Shown here: piece after piece, positions 33,061 to 43,300 of the stretch
Layout of the letters: every line of letters begins with the position of its first letter
Position numbering within the stretch: position 1 is the stretch's first letter
Origin: a virus
Strand: one strand, 5' to 3'
Length of the DNA: 56,010 nt
IMG/VR virus record: IMGVR_UViG_3300045282_000096
Location: 1-56,010 of that record
The notes under the pieces: generated by a model
The model's input: only the letters and a program-made list of their open reading frames with translations
Told to the model about the DNA's origin: nothing
Database searches by the model: none
Program-made: the position numbers and the translations under genes

Positions 33061-33677
33061 TGAGTGCCAGAAAGATAAATCCAAATAGAGATAATCGAAA
33101 AGTCTTTCCGCATTGTTTGATTCCCAAATCTGGAAAATGCGGTGTCTACGGAATTATATGCAATTCTGACGGCAGACTTTACGTAGGCGGTGCTAAAGAT
33201 TTATATGACCGCTATTCCACCCATAAGTATAAGCTGAATAAAAAAGAGCACTGCAATCGGTATCTTCAACAATTGCATAATGAAAATCCCGAGTGTTTGG
33301 AGTTTTTCGTCATTGAGGAAATACGCGACGCTTCAACACTTAGAGAGCGGGAACAATTCTGGATGGATTTCTACCAATCTTACCAGATTGAACATGGCTT
33401 CAATATCAATCCAAATTCCAAATCTCCGTTGGGATTTAAGATGACAGAAGAAGGAAAGGCAAAAATTGGAGCCGCTCATCGAGGCGTGCCAAATGTCAAA
33501 TGCTCTAAGCCCGTAACGCAGTGGTCGTTGGACGGTAAAGAATTGAAAACTTTTCCATCTTCATCCGAGGCAGGCAGGCAATTAGGAATGCCCATATCGG
33601 CAGTCAGTCATTGCCTTCAAGGAAAGTCCAAAATAACACACGGATTCAAATGGACTTATGCCGCCCCCACAATCTAG
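33060..33677 (+). CDS. GIY-YIG homing endonuclease
   Basis: 205 residues. The nuclease module is clear: GVYGIICNSDGRLYVGGAKDLYDR (GIY...YVG with the catalytic Arg), then a helical linker. C-terminal DNA-binding part contains a NUMOD3-like segment (MTEEGKAKIGAAHRG) and a final region (QWSLDGKELKTFPSSSEAG) of the kind that contacts target DNA. TAATG overlap with the collagen-like gene; overlaps the next gene by 20 bases. Free-standing, as Seg-type enzymes are. Confidence 0.85.
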   Translation: MSARKINPNRDNRKVFPHCLIPKSGKCGVYGIICNSDGRLYVGGAKDLYDRYSTHKYKLNKKEHCNRYLQQLHNENPECLEFFVIEEIRDASTLREREQFWMDFYQSYQIEHGFNINPNSKSPLGFKMTEEGKAKIGAAHRGVPNVKCSKPVTQWSLDGKELKTFPSSSEAGRQLGMPISAVSHCLQGKSKITHGFKWTYAAPTI

Positions 33678-35748
33678 CCAGTTTTCGGCAAACACAATTT
33701 TTGATAGTCTAAGCGGCTTCGATGCGGGAATGAACGCAGGCATCTCGCCGCTTTTACTTCCGCGCAATCAACTCGCATGGGGGTCCAATCTCACCACTCG
33801 CGGTTCGTTAATTCACCCCCGACCACCACGACGGATTCTCACGCTCAATTTTCCAAGTCAGGCGATTCAAACGGCAGTCACTAAAGGACTGTATCAGGGC
33901 AGCACATATTATAAGCCCGACGCAGGTAGTGAAACACTCGTAGCTTCAATTGCGGGGCGATTGTATCAGTTTACGCCCATCGGCACCGTCGCCACTGTCA
34001 CCGACATTACTGGGGGCAATCCACAGAGTGCTACAGCCCTTCAAGCGTGGTTGATTCAGGCAGAGAACTATGTGATTTGGAATGATGGGATTAACCTTCC
34101 GGTGTTTTTTAATGGGACGACGACTGCTCGTTCAAACGGCACTCCTGCGCCTTCTCCAACTTTCACAACTTTGACTAAGTTTTTCATTCCGGGAGGTTAC
34201 AATATCCTTTCCAATCCGCCTCCACCCCCACCGAACATCACAATAAATCTCACCAGCAATTTCACTGGAGCAAATGGCGATCTATTCGTTATCAACGGAG
34301 GAAGCACGTTGGCAATCTCTGGAACCGTGCTCAATGGGGCCGGGACTCCAAACATTCAAGTTACTCTCAACATAATCACCCCTCTCGCCATTCCGGTTGC
34401 GGCGGGATCGATATTAACCTCTCCACCAACAGTAGCCGTTCGCCAATTCCCCATTGGCCGAATGATGGCCTACGGTCGTGGTCGTGTTTGGATGGTGTTG
34501 GCCAATGGCAAAGACTTCATCGCTGGCGATATTGTCCACGGACCAAGCGGAACCAAAGCTCTTGATTATCGGGATTCGATTCTGAACGTCACCGAGAATG
34601 ATTACCTTGTCGGAGGTGGGATATTCACCGTGCCGGGTTCCATTGGTGACATTAAGGCAATCATCTTCACCGCTCAATTGGACGTTGCTCTTGGCCAAGG
34701 GCCGTTGATGATTTACACGCCAACCCACGTCTTTAGCTGTAATGCACCGATAGACCGACTGACATGGCAATCGCTGACCAATCCCATTCTCACTGAGGCA
34801 GCAATCGGCAACGGTGGCCTTGGTCAGAACAACACTTACATCGTCAACAGTGACACTCATTCGCGTTCGATGGATGGGATTCGTTCGTTGATTCTTTCAA
34901 CTCAAGATTTCAACAGTTGGATTAGAACCCCAATCAGTCATGAAGTTGAGCGCGTGTTGAGCCGCGACAATCAGGCGTTGCTGCAATATGGCAGCGGAGT
35001 TTTCTTCGACAATCGCACGCTGATGACCGCCAGCCCGATTTCAACTCCTCAAGGTGTTTATTTTCAGGCGTTAATTGCACTCAACACGGATTTGATAACG
35101 ACAGTGAGGGACAAGCATCCACCCGCTTACGATGGGGTTTGGCCGGGGATGAACATTTTCCAAATTCTCATCGGGCAATTCTCACTGGTGGAGCGTTGTT
35201 ATCAATTTGTGTATAACTCAGTGCTGGCCACAACCGAGCTTTGGGAATTGATGCCATCGGCAGCCGCAGATGTTCAGAATCAAAATAACCTGCCAATCAT
35301 CGGAGACAACGGTGTGCAGGCAATAGAATGGTGGTTTGAGTCCCCAACTATTTTCAGAGAAACCGATCCGGCACGCAGGACGTTCAAAAGTTTGGTCAAT
35401 GGCGAAATCATGGTGGATAACTTGATTGGGAGAGTTGATTTTCAGGCGTTTTACAAACCCGATCAATATCCGTGTTGGATACCATGGCTCAATTGGAGTG
35501 AATGTGCTGTGAAGAATGCGGGTACTTCGACTGACATAAATAAACCCCAGTTTCGTCCGAGGATGGGCATGGGTTCACCCTCATCAACGCCCTGCGATCC
35601 GTCCACTAACAGGCCGCTCAATCAAGGCTACTCGTACCAGTTCAAGTTGGTGGTGACAGGTCAATGTGAATTTATAGGAGCACGGTTTGCGGCGGTAATT
35701 ATTCCTGAGGCTACGTTCGCAAAGCCTGCGTGCGATCCAATTTGTTGA
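33658..35748 (+). CDS. Large tail / stabilisation-type structural protein
   Basis: 696 residues. Begins with an FDAGMNAGISPLLLPRNQLA segment seen in tail proteins of similar podovirus-like genomes, followed by a long strand-rich body with a proline-rich insert (NPPPPPPNITI) and a late beta domain. Size and context (between fibre-type and connector-type genes) suggest a tail tube, nozzle or stabilisation protein. No enzymatic motif. The role is inferred. Confidence 0.65.
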   Translation: MPPPQSSQFSANTIFDSLSGFDAGMNAGISPLLLPRNQLAWGSNLTTRGSLIHPRPPRRILTLNFPSQAIQTAVTKGLYQGSTYYKPDAGSETLVASIAGRLYQFTPIGTVATVTDITGGNPQSATALQAWLIQAENYVIWNDGINLPVFFNGTTTARSNGTPAPSPTFTTLTKFFIPGGYNILSNPPPPPPNITINLTSNFTGANGDLFVINGGSTLAISGTVLNGAGTPNIQVTLNIITPLAIPVAAGSILTSPPTVAVRQFPIGRMMAYGRGRVWMVLANGKDFIAGDIVHGPSGTKALDYRDSILNVTENDYLVGGGIFTVPGSIGDIKAIIFTAQLDVALGQGPLMIYTPTHVFSCNAPIDRLTWQSLTNPILTEAAIGNGGLGQNNTYIVNSDTHSRSMDGIRSLILSTQDFNSWIRTPISHEVERVLSRDNQALLQYGSGVFFDNRTLMTASPISTPQGVYFQALIALNTDLITTVRDKHPPAYDGVWPGMNIFQILIGQFSLVERCYQFVYNSVLATTELWELMPSAAADVQNQNNLPIIGDNGVQAIEWWFESPTIFRETDPARRTFKSLVNGEIMVDNLIGRVDFQAFYKPDQYPCWIPWLNWSECAVKNAGTSTDINKPQFRPRMGMGSPSSTPCDPSTNRPLNQGYSYQFKLVVTGQCEFIGARFAAVIIPEATFAKPACDPIC

Positions 35749-36417
35749 TTAAGTTTTTAACATCTGTTTTGCGAGTTTCCAATTAAGCTTACGCGACTCC
35801 AGCTCCTCTTTGGGATATTTTCTAAACCCGTTCTTATCCCTTTTCAAAACAGGAACAAGCCCCCTCCTTCTTCTTGATTCGTAATGCGCTTTGCAATAGC
35901 CACGAATAACCCTTGTTTCACTGCCGCATACTTTGCATTTTCCAAGACCCCTTTCCGGCACTCCTCTGTTTTTTCTCCACTCATCTTGGTAGTGCTTTGG
36001 GCACAATCCCTTGCAAATGTAAAATCCCTGATTCGCCTTAACTCCACATACCTTGCATTCCAATTGAGTTCGGTGGAGAAACATATGAGTACGACGACTA
36101 GTTAAAACTAAATTTTCAATCCGGTTGTCGTTTTTAACTCCGTTTACATGATGCACCACTTCTTCTGGCAATAGGTGTCGTCCAATTTTTTTCTCCATTA
36201 TCAAGCGGTGTTCCGCGACATATCCCCTTCCATCGGAATATGGATGAAGTGAATCTCTAACGTATATGTAGCCACCGTTGAGCCAAATTCCGGTTTTGAA
36301 ACATGGATGGTTTTTGCCTCGATTCCATTTATGGTAACAATCCCTGCATCTAATAGCTCGCCTTTGACGAATAGATTTGCCGCAGTCGGTGCATTTAGAG
36401 TAGTGTTTATATGACAT
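35749..36417 (-). CDS. HNH endonuclease with zinc fingers, opposite strand
   Basis: 222 residues on the minus strand between two plus-strand tail genes. N-terminal zinc set (CTDCGKSIRQRRAIRCRDC), a central HNH fold (AEHRLIMEKKIGRHLLPEEVVHHVNGVKNDN then NLVLTSRRTHMFLH), and further Cys pairs (CKVCG x2) with a basic C-terminus. A homing endonuclease of the H-N-H type; its 3' end abuts the tail-gene stop by one base. Confidence 0.85.
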   Translation of the reverse strand: MSYKHYSKCTDCGKSIRQRRAIRCRDCYHKWNRGKNHPCFKTGIWLNGGYIYVRDSLHPYSDGRGYVAEHRLIMEKKIGRHLLPEEVVHHVNGVKNDNRIENLVLTSRRTHMFLHRTQLECKVCGVKANQGFYICKGLCPKHYQDEWRKNRGVPERGLGKCKVCGSETRVIRGYCKAHYESRRRRGLVPVLKRDKNGFRKYPKEELESRKLNWKLAKQMLKT

Positions 36418-36460
36418 ACATCACAATGCTACACAAAACATTGCGTTGTGCAAGATAAAT

Positions 36461-37366
36461 ATGATTTGTAGGCCGTGTATTGGACTCGGGTGTGAAAACC
36501 CAGACGATTTGGAGACTGGGATCGATTCGGCTTTATATTCGCAATTGGACTACAGCTTCCAAGTTACTTGCCCCCCGCTGTGTTTTTGCCCCGTCGGTAC
36601 ATTCCCTCGCACCATCTCTATCCTCGCATCGACCATTCCGCCAGTCGTGCCTCCAATTCCCGAACCCGGTGCTCCAATCATCCTTCGCCTTCAAGGGTGC
36701 TCTGCGCTCATCACGCGCACACTAGACGCCACTGCCACTCAATCGCAAATCGCTGCCGCCGCGCAATCAATGCAAGCGGAGTGGGCAGGCCAACAAGCTC
36801 TGTGCAACGCCCTCTTGGTGCCGGGAGTCAACTGCAACACTGGCTCCGATTCAATTTCAGTTTGCAACGATGGCCAGACAATTTGCTGTCCAGGATTTGG
36901 TCCAGTCACAATCGCCGCCAATCAGTTTTGCCAAGACCTGAACATCACTGGACTTAATCAAGGGCAGATTGATTCTGCGACCGCCGCTCTCAAGGCGAAT
37001 CTCAACGCTCAGGCCATTGATGTGATTTGTCCGGCGTTTAAAATTTCCTGTTCGATAACACACACAACTCAAGATCCGGGCAGTTTAATTTTGGTTCAGG
37101 TTCACAACCAATCGGCCATCATTACTTTTGACTCATCTACCTTTCAGCTTTGCAGTAGTGCTGGAGTTGCTTACCAAAATTCCATATTCGCCACAATCGC
37201 TCCATTGGCTCAGGCTCCGTGCTTAAACGCCCTTGGTCCTCCGACTGTGCTTCCGTTCAAAGTAAAGTATCAAGGATATGTCATATACACCGATCCGAAT
37301 CCCAATGCTGGATTCGACAGACGGGTTGATGTGTTCGTAGGTTGCGGGTTTCCAGCACCATGTTAA
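36461..37366 (+). CDS. Cys-rich structural protein
   Basis: 301 residues from ATG 36461 (a TTG 15 bases upstream is possible). Cys pairs at the start (ICRPCIGLGC, CPPLCFCPVG) and a helical repeat (QSMQAEWAGQQALCNALLVPG, and VTIAANQFCQDLN) recall the Cys-motif minor structural genes at 11.4-12.4 kb. A beta-rich C-terminal third. Likely a tail component; name uncertain. Confidence 0.6.
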   Translation: MICRPCIGLGCENPDDLETGIDSALYSQLDYSFQVTCPPLCFCPVGTFPRTISILASTIPPVVPPIPEPGAPIILRLQGCSALITRTLDATATQSQIAAAAQSMQAEWAGQQALCNALLVPGVNCNTGSDSISVCNDGQTICCPGFGPVTIAANQFCQDLNITGLNQGQIDSATAALKANLNAQAIDVICPAFKISCSITHTTQDPGSLILVQVHNQSAIITFDSSTFQLCSSAGVAYQNSIFATIAPLAQAPCLNALGPPTVLPFKVKYQGYVIYTDPNPNAGFDRRVDVFVGCGFPAPC

Positions 37367-37409
37367 TTAGATTGACCAACCGAACAATCAGGACTATTGA
37401 GGCTTTGCC

Positions 37410-38411
37410 ATGCTGACATTAGGTGCCGCCAAAAATTCACGTTTGAAACGCATCTCAGGTGTCTGCACAAGCTCTCCTGAATTTGTTGATCTTTTGAACG
37501 ACGGAGTTAACGAGTTAATGGATGCTGGTAATTGGTGGGGAACCGTGAAGGTGATGCGTGGTTGCATTTATAATCAATGCCTGACTTTTCCAAGACAAGT
37601 CGGAACAGTGCTTGCCCTTAACCACTGTGGCGGTTCTATTCCACCCAAGAATCAATGGTTCTCATTCGGCAGCGTTTTGCCAGAGCACGTTGGCCTGTGG
37701 AACAGGACTGGTAGTTTTTCATGTGCTAGCGACTTGGCATTGGCTGATACAGGAACGTCTCCAGTCTTCAATCAAATCCCCTGCCTTTTGCCGCGCTTTC
37801 TGAGATTCTATATAACCCAACCAAGCGATGCTGGAAAAACGATCACGATTTTCGGAAAAAGTGCGGGTGTTGAAGTATTAACCACAAGAGCGGATGGCAC
37901 TATTCAACCGGGCCTTGTTGTCACACTCGCCATACCGTTCGTTACAACCACAATTGCTTTCGACAACGTTGATAGAGTGATTAAAGACCCCACAGATGGG
38001 GTGACGTACGGTTATCAGTGGGACGGTCTTCATCTCTATCCATTGGCAACATATTCCCCATCCGAAACCTCTCCTGAATATCGAACATCAAGAATTATTC
38101 AGTCTGGCTGCGGAACCAACTGCGATAATTGGCCTACTCAAATCTCAGCGTTCGTAAAAATCCAATTCATACCAGTCGTTCACGATGACGATGAGGTTCA
38201 GATTGATAGCATCGAAGCGTTGGCTTTGGCGATTCAGTCAATAAAATTGGGAGACGCGTTCGACAGCATTGGAGCGCAGACGATGATGGCAAGGGCGATT
38301 CGCGCACTTAATCTGCAACTTCGAAACAAGCTCCCCATCGACACGATCCCGGTGCGGTTTGCGCCCTTTGGGACTGCCCGCCTCGAACGCAGACGCATTT
38401 CTATGCAATAG
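37410..38411 (+). CDS. Connector/tail adaptor-type protein
   Basis: 333 residues. Opening LGAAKNSRLKRISGVCTSSP and NDGVNELMDAGNWWGTV matches a protein type that recurs before internal virion genes in podovirus-like genomes; it has been compared with connector (gp11-like) adaptors. Body is beta-rich with a helical C-terminal third. Call is from pattern and place. Confidence 0.6.
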   Translation: MLTLGAAKNSRLKRISGVCTSSPEFVDLLNDGVNELMDAGNWWGTVKVMRGCIYNQCLTFPRQVGTVLALNHCGGSIPPKNQWFSFGSVLPEHVGLWNRTGSFSCASDLALADTGTSPVFNQIPCLLPRFLRFYITQPSDAGKTITIFGKSAGVEVLTTRADGTIQPGLVVTLAIPFVTTTIAFDNVDRVIKDPTDGVTYGYQWDGLHLYPLATYSPSETSPEYRTSRIIQSGCGTNCDNWPTQISAFVKIQFIPVVHDDDEVQIDSIEALALAIQSIKLGDAFDSIGAQTMMARAIRALNLQLRNKLPIDTIPVRFAPFGTARLERRRISMQ

Positions 38412-38417
38412 TGATTT

Positions 38418-39239
38418 ATGCCATTCGGAATTTCAACAAGCGGCGGTGGTCGAACGGGTTTTGGAACCGTCCCAAGTCCCATAAATCTTCCTCCAAACCT
38501 GTTCACACAATTGGGTCAGGTGCCGGGTTTCTCAGGCAACACCACAGGCACAGGCAATGTCATCAGTAGCCAGCTTGCGGGCACTGTTTCTCCAATGACG
38601 CTGAATGCGCTCAAGACTGGCGCTGCTCAATTCGGTGTCGCCAGTGGTATGCCGGGGTCTGGGCTTGAGACAAATCAACTATTTGGAAACATCGCCGGTT
38701 TCAGTGAAGGTCAACAACAGAAAGGCGTTCAGAATTATCTTGCCCAAGTCGGCGCATTAGGCCCAACGATGACCTCACCTGGATTAGCCGCTGAGATTGC
38801 TGCTCACAATGCGGACCTTGCGGCGGCACCAGATCCAAAGCTCGCGGCACAAGAGCAGTTCAATCAATGGCTCAAGGGATTTCAATATACTTCGGGCGCT
38901 GGTGGCTATGGCAATGTCGGACGTTGGCCGGGAGGTGGGACGCTTGGCCCCGCTCCCTACGGAGCCACTATTGGAAGAACTTACGCCGGTGCCGGTGGGG
39001 TGTTGCCGGGAACAGACGCACTTGGATTTCCATCATACGACATGAGTAGTCAGCAAGGTTACGGCACGGCTGTAGCCACAGCCTCTCCACCACCAGGGGG
39101 TTGGCCGGGAGCATCAGCGCCATGGAACGCTGGTTTCGCCACTGGACCACGCTCGAATCTATTCAGCGGATTCCCTGACCTTGGTGGCTTCTATCCCGGC
39201 ATCAGTGATGAGGAAGCAATCGCCGCAGGAGGTGGATGA
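38418..39239 (+). CDS. Gly/Pro/Ala-rich structural protein
   Basis: 273 residues, very rich in Gly (FGISTSGGGRTGFGTVPSP; later YTSGAGGYGNVGRWPGGG) with one helical stretch in the middle. Low-complexity proteins of this kind sit beside internal virion proteins in podoviruses. No signal peptide. Stop overlaps the next start (ATGA). Confidence 0.6.
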   Translation: MPFGISTSGGGRTGFGTVPSPINLPPNLFTQLGQVPGFSGNTTGTGNVISSQLAGTVSPMTLNALKTGAAQFGVASGMPGSGLETNQLFGNIAGFSEGQQQKGVQNYLAQVGALGPTMTSPGLAAEIAAHNADLAAAPDPKLAAQEQFNQWLKGFQYTSGAGGYGNVGRWPGGGTLGPAPYGATIGRTYAGAGGVLPGTDALGFPSYDMSSQQGYGTAVATASPPPGGWPGASAPWNAGFATGPRSNLFSGFPDLGGFYPGISDEEAIAAGGG

Positions 39240-39430
39240 TGCCACCTGATTACACTTTTGAGATTGTTGGAGGGCCGGATTGCGGTTCTGAATATCAATG
39301 CTTTTTCACAGGTACTTGCATCACTGAATTAAAGAAACGCCAAGGGCAGAAGCCAATGAAGTTTAAAAACCATCATTACAAAGTTCAAAGAATAAACAAA
39401 ACGAAGAAAACAATGAAGTTTGTTTACTAA
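39236..39430 (+). CDS. Small hypothetical protein between structural genes
   Basis: 64 residues with two Cys at the start (GPDCGSEYQC) and a basic C-terminal tail (KRQGQKPMKFKNHHYKVQ). ATGATG at the start; overlap with both neighbours (ATGA, TAATG). Unknown. Confidence 0.55.
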   Translation: MMPPDYTFEIVGGPDCGSEYQCFFTGTCITELKKRQGQKPMKFKNHHYKVQRINKTKKTMKFVY

Positions 39431-40335
39431 TGCCACTTGGTTCATTACCTCCATGGGTTCGCGGTGTTGATGCCGAAGCTGGCATATCATCCGGAGCTTC
39501 TGCGGGTCTTGGCGTGGCTCGACTCCAACAGGAACAACAGAGTGATGCTGCACGTCAGGGCATGGAGGCAATGCGCCTCAAACAAGCTGCTGGATTGGAG
39601 CAAGCGCGATTGCAGCAGGCAGCAGAGCAATCTCAAATGGAGTTTCAGGCTCGCCAAGAGGTTGCCAAACAACAGCAGTTGCGCCAACAGCAGGCGATGA
39701 ACATTGATGCGGCCTACAAGACTGCCACACTTGGCCTTGCTCAAGGACGATTGGAAGAAGTTCAAAAAGCTGCGGATGAAAAAGCTCGCAATGCTGCTTT
39801 GCAATTTCAGCGCGAACAAGGTTTTGCTCGTGACGTTGCTGCTGGTGTGCCTGTGATGGAGGCGTATCAGCGCAATCCAGTGGCAGCGAGTGTGTTGAGT
39901 GCTGTTGGACGCACACAACTGAAAGAAGGCACGGAAGCAAAGCCTCTTATCCGAGAAGGAAAATTCCCACTCATCGAATACGATCCGAAAACTGGCACAA
40001 CTCGACAGGTTTATACGCCTCCCGCGCCAGTTGGACTCAGCAAGTCCGACACCGAGGATTTGAAAGACCTTCGACATGAGCGGGATTTGCTAACCAAAGG
40101 CATGGGCGACCGATTGATGAATCAAATTTCCCCCATGAAGCCCGAGGAGCAGAAGGCTCAACAGGATAAGCTGAATGAAATCAATCAGCGCATTGAAGCC
40201 ATCAAGCGACCGAAATTGCAGCCGCCTCCAACCAACAGCACGGACAAAATTACTCGCGCTCACGCATTGGGAATAGCTCATCCAGATTGGACTAAAGAAC
40301 AAATCATTGATGCGGTGATGAAGGAAATGCAGTAA
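39430..40335 (+). CDS. Internal virion/ejection-type coiled-coil protein
   Basis: 301 residues. The first third is a long Gln/Ala/Arg-rich coiled coil (ARLQQEQQSDAARQGMEAMR onwards), then a helix-rich middle with FARDVAAGVPVMEAYQRN and a C-terminal helix (MKEMQ). Position before the giant internal protein matches podovirus ejection proteins (gp14/15-like). Function is inferred. Confidence 0.65.
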   Translation: MPLGSLPPWVRGVDAEAGISSGASAGLGVARLQQEQQSDAARQGMEAMRLKQAAGLEQARLQQAAEQSQMEFQARQEVAKQQQLRQQQAMNIDAAYKTATLGLAQGRLEEVQKAADEKARNAALQFQREQGFARDVAAGVPVMEAYQRNPVAASVLSAVGRTQLKEGTEAKPLIREGKFPLIEYDPKTGTTRQVYTPPAPVGLSKSDTEDLKDLRHERDLLTKGMGDRLMNQISPMKPEEQKAQQDKLNEINQRIEAIKRPKLQPPPTNSTDKITRAHALGIAHPDWTKEQIIDAVMKEMQ

Positions 40336-40344
40336 TGGTGTTCC

Positions 40345-43300
40345 GTGGCATTCAATTTCACAGAAGAAGACTTCGCGCCGAAAAGTAAGTTCGATTTCAC
40401 TGAGGAGGATTTCAAACCAAGTGGGTTGCCTAAGTTTTCGTCAGACCTTGCCTTAATTCCACCCACTGAACAGGACACTCAGGAAGCTCTAGCGCAGTCA
40501 CATCCACTCACCGCACTCAGTAAACCGATAGTTAATCTCATTCCCAAAATCGGTCAGGAAACAATGGGAAGGATTTTGTCTCTGCCTGCTGCATTGGCCC
40601 GTCAGCGCATTGAGGAAACTCCAGACGAAATAATTGAGACTCCAGAAGGTTCAACAGCAGTCGCTCCAAAACAGCCCGCCCTTGAAGCTGTGGCCAAGGC
40701 TGTTCCATCAGACAAGGCTGTAGCTGTTGCAACAGGCGTTCAGCACGCAGCAGCGGACACTGCTAACTTTTTCACCTCACCAATCGGAATAGCCACACTT
40801 GGAATTGGATCGCTTCCTGCGGCAGTGGGAAGAACGGTTGCATTAGGATTTGCCGCACAAATGGCTAAAGATGTTCCAGAAATTGCCAAACAATTGGGGG
40901 AAGAACTTGGCAAACCAGAAGACCAACGCGATTACGAAAAGATTTCAGAACTGACAGCCAATGCCGTGGCTAACACCACGTTTGTGGGATTGGGTGTTAA
41001 GCACGGACTGGCTGAACCCGTTGCTGGAAAATTAGGAGCGTTACCAAGTGAACAAACCGCAGTTATACCGACTGCACAACCAAAGGAAGAAAATGCCAGC
41101 ACTCAGCAAAAAGCAGCAGAAATTTATGGCGATGTGTTACCACAACCCCGGCAGGGCGAAGGGGAAGTGCCCATCAAAGAAGGTGAGTCACGAGTTCAGT
41201 TACAAACCGAAGGGGGGATACAAAAAGAAGTAACACCTGCCACCACTCTCGAAAATGTAATCCGCGATCCAAATGCAAAGGCCAACAACCATAACTCGAC
41301 TGAGGCTGGAATGGCCGTTAAGTCAGTCGATGACTTGGAGAAATTAGCTGCACTTCGTGAACAGCTTTACAAAGAACGCCAAGACCTTTTGGAACAGGTG
41401 AGGACTGAAACCGATCCTGCCAAAAAAGAGTCGCTGATGAATCAGGCGTTGATTCTGTCCAACAAGCTACAGCTACCACGCGAGGCGATTGAAGTCGCAA
41501 CCAATACTGGAGGATGGGCGGAAGAAGCTGGCAAGACAGAACTTGGCGAGCGTCCTCTTGATTGGAAGAAAAATCCCGAAGTTGCTAATTGGTTGGAGAA
41601 GAATTCAAAACGCATTGGCACTTCCTTTGAACGACCAAAAGAAGCCGCTCCCACTGAAACAGTTCTCGCATCCCAAACAACACCCACTCACGGCCTTCCC
41701 GTTGGAGTCCCTGACCGTGGACCGACTTTCGCCGCTGATTTGATGGAGGCATCTCGTCAACTTGGCGCTCTCGTCCGTAGTCGCGCCACACTTCGTCCGG
41801 GTGTTCTTGGCCAATTCGTTCGCACCAAACTCGCTGGCATCAAACAGGCCGACAAAATTGAAGTTGGTGACATTCGAAATCAAAACACCGTCGCCCACGA
41901 GATTGGTCATAGCCTTGATGGAATTTTGTGGCCGCAAATTAACTTCGGTGAGAGCCAAAAGAGTTTGGCTGCGCGGGTTGGCACCGGCACGCCAAAAGAA
42001 ATCACCTCAGAACTTACCAAAGTAAGTGAGTTGATGCGTGGACCAATGACCGGCAGCAAAGGACACGTTGCCTATCGCAAACGTGCTACCGAATTGATTG
42101 CCGATTACTTCTCACTCTACGCGCACGACCGCGACCGTGCTGCGGCCATGGCTCCGAAGTTCACTAAAGGGTTTGAAGCGTCATTGGCAAAAGACCAAAA
42201 CACTGCTGATGTGGTGAAAGGTGTCGTCAGTGGTAATGTCATTCCCAAACCACCAGACCCCACGCTCAAGAAGCAACTGGCGGGTATCACTGGCACTCCA
42301 CCACAACCTGGAACGGCCTTGCCCGGACAAGTTCCAGCAGCGCCAGTCCTTCCACCTCCAGCGCGAGAGCGTGTAGCGGCAGTTGCCGCCGAAGGATTGG
42401 TGAAAGATGCGGTCAGAACATTCGAGTCCAAAGTTCAAAAGGCACGCATCGTTGGCGATAACTGGAGAAAGTTGGTTGGAAGCCAATCAGACCGTAATGA
42501 CGTTGGCGCTTTTGTTGAAGGCATCGGCAATTTGGAGAAACCCGGTGACACCATCGACCGCGTTCGAACAAGAATGACTCCAGACAAGGAACGATTGGCC
42601 AAAGACTACCGTTTTCGTCAGGAGTTGGAGCGTCAGGAGATTAACAAATATCTCAAGGACAGTGAGGAAGGTGAGTACCTTAAATTCCTTGAAGATTATC
42701 TTGGCCACTTCTATGTGGACAACGCGGCCAAACGTCAGGCCGCAGTATCACGTTGGGCTAAAGAATCTCCGCACGCAAAGCAACGCAAGTTGCCCACGTT
42801 GAAAGAGGCGGTTGACATGGGACTCACCCCCATCACTCAAGACCCTGCCGTGACTTACGAATTGAATTCACGAATCAACTGGCAGGTGGCTACAAACCGT
42901 AAATTCGTTGCGAAGCTCAAGGACATTAAGACTGGCGCTGGTCAGGACGTTGTTGTTCCGGCGAAGGACGCTCCTGCTGGATGGGAAGTCACCAACAATC
43001 CACTCATCCAACGAGTGTATGCCCGACAAACTCCCAGTGGTTTGATGCTGTGGCGGGGTGGCGCGGCAATTCACCCTGACATTTGGCGTTCTGCCCGTCA
43101 GATTTTGGAAGCTCCACAATCAGGCGACTTGGGAAAAGCTTATGATGCTATCAATGGGTTCACACGAGCAAATGCGTTTGCCTTCTCACTATTCCACGAC
43201 CTTACACTCAGAAGTGCCGCCGTTGGATCGCAATCGACCTTGGCTAATCCACTGCGAGGATTGGTTCGTTTATTCGAACGTCACCCAATCACCGGAGAAC

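Noticed and set aside
39487-40077. 196-residue minus-strand frame opposite the coiled-coil ejection gene
   Set aside because: Ser/Leu-rich shadow of a Gln/Ala-rich coiled coil.
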